NCBI GenBank assembly: GCA_964459805.1
Contig: CAYWOD010000137.1
Span: 1-9,370 of the forward strand
DNA: 9,370 bases
Direction: 5' to 3'
Source: DAOVRL01 sp964459805
GTDB taxonomy: Bacteria; Planctomycetota; Phycisphaerae; Sedimentisphaerales; Anaerobacaceae
In this document: one piece after another, positions 1 through 5,962 of the stretch
How positions within the stretch are numbered: the first letter of the stretch is position 1
Layout of the letters: every line of letters starts with the position of its first letter
Translations under genes and position numbers: made by a program
Notes under the pieces: generated by a model
Seen by the model: the letters and a program-made list of their open reading frames with translations, nothing else
What the model was told of the DNA's origin: nothing
The model's database searches: none

Positions 1-80
1 AACCAAGTCGAAGGGCCTGTCCTGAACATCGTCGAAGGGACGACATCCGACATACGAAATACGCAATACGACATACAAAC
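1..80. repeat. Intergenic short-repeat tract
   Basis: GTCGAAGGG occurs twice (7-15 and 31-39), flanking a CCTGTCCTGAACATC segment. This is followed by a run of loosely repeated ACGACATACGAAATACGCA-type units (about 40-80). The first part resembles the widespread intergenic CCTGTCCTGAGC...GTCGAAGGG repeat known from many environmental bacteria; that resemblance is from memory. The tract lies downstream of the PfkB kinase gene. I see no gene or U-tract terminator in 1-154. Confidence 0.5.
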
Positions 81-154
81 CCAACTTGTCGCGGCGCAGC
101 CCCTGGCGAAGCCGGATATGGACCCCAACGAATCGGGCCTCGAAGCCTTGCCGG

Positions 155-1117
155 CTATACCTGCTCTACGGCTACCTCTATTTCGCGCCGAGCCCGCGAC
201 CAGCTTTTTCGCTCCGCCCAGCCCCATGCCCTTGCCGTGCCAACCTTTATCGCCGTTCCCAGCGCAGAACTCGCATCCGATTTGTCTTTAAGGCCCTTCA
301 AGAACCCGGCTAACAGAAAATCACCGCAGCCAACCGTGGACAGCACCCTTCCCCGGCTAAGACATCGGCCCTGCCACGCGCCTTCCGCCGTAACGACCAC
401 CGCCCCCTTTGCCCCGTGACTTATAAGAACAATCTCAACCTTATCCAGCAGTCGCCGAGCTGCCTTCACCAGACTGGCCGGTCTGTCCACGACCTGTTCA
501 CCCAAAAGCTCCCGCAGCTCTTGGACGTTCGGATTTATAAGCCACACCCGCCCCGTATCGACTATCCGCCGCAAAGCCTCGCCGTACGTATCCACCGCGA
601 TTTTCGCCCCCCGCCCGCTGCAATCTCTTACAATCCGAACAACCTCACCCAGAAACTCGCTTCCCGGCATCAAGCCGGCAAAAACGCAAATACTGTTTCT
701 CTTGACGATTGCCTCGAGATCAGCCCTCAATTTCCTCAAAGCCTTCTTTGAAACCAGCCCACAGCTCAATCGCAGATGCATCTCCCTCTCGTGCGCTGTA
801 TCAACCACCGTGACATTACGCCGCGTCCCGCCCTCGACAGGTGTCATCTTGACTTTAACCAGCCCTCGCAATTCGCGCATCGCTTTTCGCATCTGCTCGC
901 AATCATCCCGACCCCACAAACCCGCCGCTGTGCTCTTGGCGCCCATCCACGCCAGCGCACGCGAAATATTCAACGCCTTGCCCGCCGGCCGGGAAATCGC
1001 CGAGCTCGCCGGCTTATGGTCGCCCCAGTCAATCCCGTCAAACCGGCACACAGTATCCCAGCTTGGACACAAACCCACCGTTACTATTTTGCCGCTGACT
1101 CTCACCGAAACGCCCAT
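155..1117 (-). CDS. PfkB-family sugar kinase, 1-phosphofructokinase/tagatose-6-P kinase-like
   Basis: This 320-residue cytoplasmic kinase probably phosphorylates a sugar phosphate such as fructose 1-phosphate or tagatose 6-phosphate with ATP. Its length is usual for the FruK/LacC branch of the ribokinase fold. Visible landmarks are the substrate-side motif AGKALNISRAL at residues 45-55 (family GGKGINVAR), TRRNVTVVD at 98-106, FAGLMPGSE at 146-154, DTYGEAL at 176-182, the NPNVQEL segment at 195-201, and the anion-hole/catalytic motif GCGD at 263-266 (family GAGD) with Asp266 as the expected base. Pro44-Ala45 in place of the first Gly of GGKG, and Cys264 in place of Ala, are deviations that make the substrate uncertain. 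The start is ATG with only a weak GAAG upstream. It lies 52 bp downstream of ftsK on the same strand, so co-transcription is likely. No PTS or other fructose genes are visible nearby, so the symbol is left blank. Confidence 0.88.
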   Translation of the reverse strand: MGVSVRVSGKIVTVGLCPSWDTVCRFDGIDWGDHKPASSAISRPAGKALNISRALAWMGAKSTAAGLWGRDDCEQMRKAMRELRGLVKVKMTPVEGGTRRNVTVVDTAHEREMHLRLSCGLVSKKALRKLRADLEAIVKRNSICVFAGLMPGSEFLGEVVRIVRDCSGRGAKIAVDTYGEALRRIVDTGRVWLINPNVQELRELLGEQVVDRPASLVKAARRLLDKVEIVLISHGAKGAVVVTAEGAWQGRCLSRGRVLSTVGCGDFLLAGFLKGLKDKSDASSALGTAIKVGTARAWGWAERKSWSRARREIEVAVEQV

Positions 1118-1169
1118 AGATTACAAAAATCTTCAATGTGAAATGCCGGATATGCAGCGCCAATGCAGC

Positions 1170-3593
1170 CTAATCTTCATCGCTGTCGGTCGAAATGTAT
1201 CCGCGCTGTCCCTCACTTACATAAGCCGGCTCGTTGGAACCACCCTCCACGACCGACTTTTCCTCCTCCTCTTCTTCCGCTGCCTCGGCCTCCATCCGCT
1301 CACGGATCCGCTCGTACTCCTCCAGCGTAATAACAACCTCCCGCGCCTGAGAGCCTTTATACTCTCCGAGTATTCCCGAAGCAGCCATCATCTCAATTAT
1401 CCGCGAGGCCCTGGCGTACCCGATATTGAGCCTTCGCTGCAGCAGGGAGACACTGCCCCTGTGCGTCTCAAGCACAATCCGAACGCCCTCATCAAACAGC
1501 TCATCCATCATCATCTCGGATGTATCGAACTTCTTCAGTTGCGTAAGCTCGGGATGGAATTGCGGCTCGGCGATTTCTTTAAGATACTTGACTATCCGCT
1601 TCATCTCTGTTTCGTCAACAAACGTCCCCTGGGCACGCACCAAATCGCTCGTCCCAGGCTTGAGGAACAGCATATCCCCTTCACCAAGCAACGTCTCGGC
1701 CCCGTTCTGGTCCAGGATAATTCGGCTGTCCATCCTTGCCGCAACACGAAAGCCGATTCTCGTCGGCATATTCGATTTTATCAGCCCCGTCACAACCGTC
1801 GCCTGCGGCCTTTGCGTCGCCAATACGATATGAATCCCCACCGCCCGGCTCTTCTGGGCAAGGCGAACAATATAAGCCTCTATCTCCTTCGCCGCTGTCA
1901 TCATCAAATCCGCAAGCTCATCGATTACTATCACGATGTACGTCAACCGCTTGGCAATCTTGTCCTCTTCCTCTTTGCTGCCCGGACAAAAACGCCTGAT
2001 AATCTCCTCGGCCCCTAACTTGTTGTACTCGGCAACGTTCTTGACTTTCGCCTCGGCCAACAGCGCATAACGCTCATCCATTTTCACAGTCGCCCATTCA
2101 AGTATCTGAGCGGCCATCTTCGTCTCGGTGACTATCGGGCACATCAGATGAGGAATAGTATTGAACGCCGTCATCTCAACCATCTTCGGGTCAATCAGGA
2201 TCATCTTCACTTCGTCCGGGCGCTTCGTAAGCAGTATCCCCGTGATAATACTGTTTATGCACACGCTCTTGCCTGAACCGGTCGTCCCGGCAATAAGCAA
2301 ATGCGGCATCTTCGTCAGGTCCGAAACAAGCGCCTCACCCGACGAATCTTTTCCTAAGTACAACGGTATCTGCATCTTCTCCGATGCGTCACCCGCCTGC
2401 TGCATCATACTCTTGATGCGGACCCTTTCCTTCTGGCTGTTAGGCACCTCAATCCCAATCGTGTGCTTGCCCGGCAGCGGCGCTACCACGCGGACCGCAC
2501 CCACCCCAAGCGCCCGCGCCATATCGTTTGCAAGAGCGCTGATCTGACTAACCTTCACGCCCGCCGCAAGCTCTAATTCAAACATCGTCACCACCGGCCC
2601 GGTATCGGCCGCCACAACCCGCGCATTGATATTGAACTCCGAGAGTAGTTTCTCCAGCGCACTGGCCTTGGCCTTGACAACCTTTTCCTGCACCGCTGTA
2701 AAACCATATTCCTGCTCAGCTAACAGCTCCAGCGGCGGCAGCTTGTAATCCTCATACGTCGGCTGCAATTTGGCCGCCCGTCTGAGCGGTTCGGCCCTTC
2801 GGCCCGGGGCGGATGTCACCTTCTCGGCGTCCACCGCCTTGACCGCAATATTGTCTGCCGCCTTGGCGACCGGCTCACTCGCACGCCTCGGCATCTCACC
2901 ACGGACAACCAGCGGCTTTTGCTTGGCACTTAGTTTCTGCCATATCTCGTTCACCACAGCCGACTGCCGCTTCGCCACCGACCACGCCGGCACCACAAGC
3001 CTGACCATCGCCCTGGTCCCGAAACCGACACACCCCAGCAGCGTCAACACAAAACTGTCCGCCAAGAGAAGAAAACCGACTACCCAAGTAGCCACCACTA
3101 ATATCAGTGTCCCCAGCCACGCAAAATTACTCCGCAGAAGCTGCGCCGCCCCGGCCCCTAACACCCCGCCCGAACCTATAGGAAAGCCGAAGAACTTATA
3201 AGGCCATAAACACTGAAAGCTCGTCGATGCCCCCACCGTCAGCAGCCCAAGGCCTATCGCCCTGAAAACCGTCTGACCCATCGGCAGGCGCGCGATCTTC
3301 GCAACCCAATAGCAGATTGCCGTAGCCAATATGATAAACACACCCGGCCCGAGATAATACAGCAGATAATATGCACAATACGCACCAATCCAGCCGCACC
3401 AGTTCGCAGTGGTCGCATTATGTGGATATACAAACCTGCTCGGCCAATCGCCGATATTGAAACTCAGACAACTACAAAGCAGCACCAAACACAGCCCGAT
3501 TCCTGAGCACGCAAGCGCCGTCCGCGCCCCGGAATGCGTCTTCTTGCGCTCGGCGCTTCTTCTGTACGACCTCTTCTTTTTCTTCTTCTTCAA
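1170..3593 (-). CDS. ftsK: DNA translocase FtsK/SpoIIIE
   Basis: This is the membrane-anchored, ATP-driven dsDNA pump that clears and aligns chromosome termini at the division septum and activates XerCD recombination. The 807-residue protein has a very basic start (six consecutive Lys, then Arg/Lys-rich to about 20), hydrophobic membrane segments near 27-47, 66-98, 110-130 and 157-190, a short linker rich in Ala/Lys (about 205-280), then the alpha/beta motor: Walker A GTTGSGKS at 436-443, Walker B IVIVIDELADL at 553-563 (Asp558, Glu559) and LATQRP at 591-596. A C-terminal winged-helix gamma domain (about 698-760, with LLQRRLNIGYARASRII) should read the KOPS polarity sequence. The C-terminus adds an acidic tail (Glu run at about 769-778). 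The only usual start in frame is TTG: a TAG stop lies 42 bases upstream and the next internal Met is at residue 105, past the first membrane segment. AAGGG precedes the TTG by 10 nt. Confidence 0.97.
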   Translation of the reverse strand: MKKKKKKRSYRRSAERKKTHSGARTALACSGIGLCLVLLCSCLSFNIGDWPSRFVYPHNATTANWCGWIGAYCAYYLLYYLGPGVFIILATAICYWVAKIARLPMGQTVFRAIGLGLLTVGASTSFQCLWPYKFFGFPIGSGGVLGAGAAQLLRSNFAWLGTLILVVATWVVGFLLLADSFVLTLLGCVGFGTRAMVRLVVPAWSVAKRQSAVVNEIWQKLSAKQKPLVVRGEMPRRASEPVAKAADNIAVKAVDAEKVTSAPGRRAEPLRRAAKLQPTYEDYKLPPLELLAEQEYGFTAVQEKVVKAKASALEKLLSEFNINARVVAADTGPVVTMFELELAAGVKVSQISALANDMARALGVGAVRVVAPLPGKHTIGIEVPNSQKERVRIKSMMQQAGDASEKMQIPLYLGKDSSGEALVSDLTKMPHLLIAGTTGSGKSVCINSIITGILLTKRPDEVKMILIDPKMVEMTAFNTIPHLMCPIVTETKMAAQILEWATVKMDERYALLAEAKVKNVAEYNKLGAEEIIRRFCPGSKEEEDKIAKRLTYIVIVIDELADLMMTAAKEIEAYIVRLAQKSRAVGIHIVLATQRPQATVVTGLIKSNMPTRIGFRVAARMDSRIILDQNGAETLLGEGDMLFLKPGTSDLVRAQGTFVDETEMKRIVKYLKEIAEPQFHPELTQLKKFDTSEMMMDELFDEGVRIVLETHRGSVSLLQRRLNIGYARASRIIEMMAASGILGEYKGSQAREVVITLEEYERIRERMEAEAAEEEEEEKSVVEGGSNEPAYVSEGQRGYISTDSDED

Positions 3594-3852
3594 GCGCGCG
3601 GCACCCTTATCAAGTCCTATAATATTTCCATTCTAAAGGCAACTATACCACGTGTCCAGTCTCGGACCTCACATATATCGGCATCGCCTCGCTCTTCTCT
3701 GCAAATTTGGAGCCACCTATCAAGCCAATCCTCCCGGAACTGTTGCTTCTGCCCTGTATCTGGACGGATAGGCTACGGGCAGCCATAAAAACTGTTGATT
3801 CTCCGGCCTTCTTACGTTATCTGTTGTCTATCGGACAATTGGAGGATCGCCG
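3594..3852. other. Divergent intergenic region between ftsK and the AbiEii gene
   Basis: This 259-bp region separates the divergent ftsK (minus) and abiEii (plus) genes and must hold both promoters. On the minus strand TATTAT (about 3620-3625) is a possible -10 for ftsK, but I find no well-spaced -35. On the plus strand TTGATT (3795-3800) and TTATCT (3817-3822), 16 bp apart, are a weak candidate promoter for the toxin gene. No tRNA, clear gene or long palindrome was found. Notably, no copy of the GTAGTAT core palindrome found upstream of the antitoxin occurs here. Confidence 0.4.
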
Positions 3853-3855
3853 TTG
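3841..3855 (+). promoter_or_regulatory. Ribosome binding site fixing a TTG start for abiEii
   Basis: A full GGAGG (3841-3845) sits 7 nt before TTG (3853-3855). This spacing and the match of the following residues to the usual AbiEii N-terminus support TTG as the start. No ATG lies in frame between the upstream stop and this site. Confidence 0.75.
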
Positions 3856-4725
3856 GATATCGAGCAGATAGAACAAATCAAGCGTACAGCAGTGATCGCC
3901 CTTTTCTCTGACGACGATCTAATGGACACCCTTGTTTTCAAAGGGGGCAATGCCCTGGACATCGTTTACAACATGGCACAACGCTCTTCTCTTGATTTGG
4001 ACTTTTCAATACCCACAGACTTGAGTAGCGAACAGATCCCTGGGATCACACAGAAGATACGCAGAACTCTGTGGGAAAATTTCCGTGCCAACGGTTACGA
4101 AGCATTCGATATAGACTTCAGGGAGGTTCCCGAACACGCCACAACAACCACCCCTGATTTCTGGGGCGGCTACCTTGTTGAATTCAAAGTTATAGAGATA
4201 GCGAAATACAAGAGCCTTCTGAGCGACTCTTGAGCTCTGAGGGCCAACGCTCTTGAAGCCGGCCCGGGACACCAGCGAAAGTTCAAGATCAGCATCAGCA
4301 AGTTTGAACACTGCTCCCCGAAGAAGGAAGTGGACTTAGATGATTATACCATCTATGTCTATACGCCTGAAATGATTGTGCTTGAGAAAATCCGGGCTAT
4401 TTGCCAACAGATGCCCGAATATGCGCCAAATTCTACGAAGACCGCCAGAGCACGTGACTTCTTTGACATATACACGGTTATGGAACACTTCACGATAGAG
4501 TTGGCATCGCCCCAGAACATAGACCTGCTCAAGAACATATTCGATGCAAAAGAAGTCCCCCTACCGTTGATTGGCAAAATAGCCCAATACAGGGAATACC
4601 ATCGGCTTGATTTCACATCCGTCGAGGCTACGGTCAAACCGAATATAGAACTGAACACCTTCGATTTCTACTTTCACTATCTGATAGACAGATGCAAATG
4701 CCTAAAATCCCTTTGGGAAGTGTAG
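3853..4725 (+). pseudogene. abiEii: AbiEii/AbiGii-family nucleotidyltransferase toxin, interrupted by in-frame TGA
   Basis: This is the toxin half of an AbiE (type IV-classified) toxin-antitoxin pair; family members are nucleotidyltransferases acting on RNA or nucleotides to stop growth. One reading frame runs through 3853-4725 and would give about 290 residues, the usual family size, but codon 127 (4231-4233) is TGA. Before the stop: KGGNAL at residues 30-35 and SLDLDF at 46-51, with Asp48 and Asp50 as the metal-binding pair. After it, in the same frame: a NALEAGPGHQRKF segment (family RRNA..GPG..R.F), an ISKFEHC segment, TPEMIVLEKIRA, and KTARARDFFDIY carrying the conserved Lys and Asp residues of the second half. 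There is no frame change, so one base substitution explains the break. The first part alone lacks the C-terminal motifs; a GTG at 4330 could restart the second part but would lack the catalytic Asp pair. It is the only plus-strand gene here and its last 24 bp overlap the antitoxin gene end. A sequencing error, or rarely read-through, are alternatives. Confidence 0.87.
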
Positions 4726-5577
4726 TCGCCATCTTTCGGAGTATGCCGTCTCCTTCATATCGTGCATCAAATAGAAATCGTATTTGAAATCAAACTTCCG
4801 CAACATCGTTATTAGGCTCTCTCTATAGACGCCTGCCTTTTCGAGGTAGAACCCAACCACTTGATGATACGGATAAATGTAGTCGAGCTTTTTCAGTGTT
4901 GCGGCCAGTTTGTTAACCGACACGTTTTCCCTCGCCATCTTGTAGGCATTCAAAACCTCATAAACGCCCCCGGCATAGACCGGCCTAACCGCTGCGTCTA
5001 TCAGAGTTCTTTCGACATCAGTTACTCTTATGGTCTCCCCTTCAGGCCCCTGCATCTCTACTACTCCGAGGTTATCTGTATGCTTCCCATTCAACAAATA
5101 CACCCTTCGTTTATCATACTCGGTGAAATTCTTGGAAATTCTCGGTGAGCGCTTCATCGCCAAGTCGATGCGGTCCTGCCGTAGCGCCCCCTCACCCCGA
5201 GACTTCGCGCGCTGCTCATGGTTTACATAAATAGTCTTGGGGATTTGGATCGTTAGCCCGTGGAAAAATATCGCCGAATAGTGGGAAAAGTAACAGCCCG
5301 GTTGCAGCGACATTAACAATTCATACAAAGCCGCCTTGCCCCAAACATATATTATTATCTTCCGGTTCGGAAAATCAAAGCTCACCTTTTCCAACTTGGT
5401 GTTCGCCAACAGGAACGTAAGGAATTCGTCAACCGTCATTGCTCGCCGCAGACGCCAGAATTCCCGGTTTTGCTGCAGGATACTGTCAATATCCGTTCTT
5501 CTCAGAATTTTTTCTCGGAGTGTCTCAAAACTCTTTACTATATCCGCCTTGGCAATTTTTATTCGAGCTTCTGCCAT
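4702..5577 (-). CDS. AbiEi-family antitoxin / transcriptional regulator
   Basis: This 291-residue protein is predicted to neutralise the adjacent AbiEii toxin and to repress its own promoter, as shown for characterised AbiEi proteins. The N-terminal part (about 35-100) fits the winged-helix region. Diagnostic stretches are YFSHYSAIFFHGLT at 96-109 followed by QIPKTIYVNHEQ (111-122), and VTDVERTLIDAAVRP at 185-199 followed by YAGGVYEVLNAY (201-212), the conserved core of the AbiEi family. The start is ATG at 5577, with AAAGGAG upstream (GGAG 11 nt before the ATG, slightly long). A 40-bp near-perfect palindrome begins 3 bp beyond the Shine-Dalgarno, which is where an autoregulatory operator would lie. 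Unlike classical abiE operons, in which antitoxin and toxin genes run the same way and often overlap, this gene converges tail-to-tail on the toxin gene. The reading frame is intact while the toxin's is broken. Confidence 0.85.
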   Translation of the reverse strand: MAEARIKIAKADIVKSFETLREKILRRTDIDSILQQNREFWRLRRAMTVDEFLTFLLANTKLEKVSFDFPNRKIIIYVWGKAALYELLMSLQPGCYFSHYSAIFFHGLTIQIPKTIYVNHEQRAKSRGEGALRQDRIDLAMKRSPRISKNFTEYDKRRVYLLNGKHTDNLGVVEMQGPEGETIRVTDVERTLIDAAVRPVYAGGVYEVLNAYKMARENVSVNKLAATLKKLDYIYPYHQVVGFYLEKAGVYRESLITMLRKFDFKYDFYLMHDMKETAYSERWRLHFPKGF

Positions 5578-5595
5578 AGGATTACGAGCTCCTTT

Positions 5596-5635
5596 GTATG
5601 GTTGGGTGTAGTATGTATACTACACCCAACCATAC
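5596..5635. repeat. Palindrome P1, GTAGTAT core, upstream of antitoxin
   Basis: A perfect 19-bp inverted repeat (arm GTATGGTTGGGTGTAGTAT) with a 2-nt GT centre. The inner 16 bp are GTAGTAT-GT-ATACTAC, the core shared with P2 and P3; the outer 12 bp of each arm are unique to P1. It ends 3 bp from the Shine-Dalgarno of the AbiEi gene, so it could be an operator or a leader-RNA hairpin controlling that gene. The palindrome is directly visible; the role is inferred. Confidence 0.9.
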
Positions 5636-5677
5636 GACACAAGTCCAAGTTTGAGATGAAAGCCACAGCCACTAAGT

Positions 5678-5720
5678 GCCTAATACTCCGTTATCTCTGC
5701 CTGAGGCTGAGTATTAAGGC
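5678..5720. repeat. Weaker fourth hairpin between P1 and P2
   Basis: GCCTAATACTC (5678-5688) pairs with GAGTATTAAGGC (5709-5720): 11 base pairs with one bulged A and a 20-nt loop. It contains AGTATTA/TAATACT, which is related to but not the same as the GTAGTAT core of the three main palindromes. It may be a decayed member of the same set. Confidence 0.55.
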
Positions 5721-5743
5721 AAAGACAATTTCAGTTCTGCCCC

Positions 5744-5800
5744 ACCCTGGTAAGGTATCCACTGTAGTATATATACTACAGTGGATAACGTTACCAGGGT
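5744..5800. repeat. Palindrome P2, GTAGTAT core, longest
   Basis: A perfect 32-bp palindrome (5756-5787) with centre GTAGTAT-AT-ATACTAC and unique arms TATCCACT/AGTGGATA. After a small asymmetric internal loop (GG against ACG, with flexible pairing) it is extended by another 10 bp, ACCCTGGTAA/TTACCAGGGT. In total this is a 57-nt hairpin-forming sequence. The lack of a T-run on either side argues against an intrinsic terminator. Confidence 0.9.
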
Positions 5801-5888
5801 AAATCGCGAAATTCTTTAGAGAACCTGAGCCCAAAACGGGATTTCTTAGCAATCCTGCACGTAATTATGCCAGAATCGAGAGCATCAG

Positions 5889-5920
5889 TGGAACGGGTAG
5901 TATGCATACTACCCGTTCCA
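5889..5920. repeat. Palindrome P3, GTAGTAT core, downstream of uxaE
   Basis: A perfect 32-bp palindrome with centre GTAGTAT-GC-ATACTAC and unique arms TGGAACGG/CCGTTCCA. It begins 43 bp past the uxaE stop codon in the direction of uxaE transcription. There is no U-tract on the minus strand after it, so it is not a standard intrinsic terminator, though it could protect the uxaE mRNA 3' end. The same core with different paired arms occurs in P1 and P2. Confidence 0.9.
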
Positions 5921-5962
5921 ATACTGTAACCCCGCCAAATTTCATTTAGGGCTGCTACTAAA

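Noticed and set aside
702..2018. Long plus-strand ORF of 438 residues opposite ftsK and the kinase
   Set aside because: It is antisense to two genes with clear family motifs; its composition (Leu, Arg, His, Pro rich) is that of a shadow frame.
3637..3771. Coding remnant upstream of the toxin gene in the same frame
   Set aside because: The frame is open for about 45 codons up to a TAG at 3769, but the translation resembles no family I know and has no start or ribosome site.
4231..4280. Selenocysteine or recoded sense codon at the toxin TGA
   Set aside because: The position is not a Cys site in the family as I know it, no clear SECIS-type stem-loop with a GU-bearing apical loop follows, and TGA is used as the normal stop of uxaE. 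A nonsense mutation is simpler.
5596..5920. CRISPR array
   Set aside because: Only the 16-bp palindromic core repeats, spacings differ (156 and 133 bp between centres), and there is no cas gene.
5596..5920. Telomere-resolution (protelomerase) sites
   Set aside because: Long palindromes with TAGTATA-like cores recall such sites, but three copies with different arms inside a chromosomal gene block and no protelomerase or phage genes make this unlikely.
5889..5920. P3 as intrinsic terminator of uxaE
   Set aside because: No U-run follows the stem on the minus strand.
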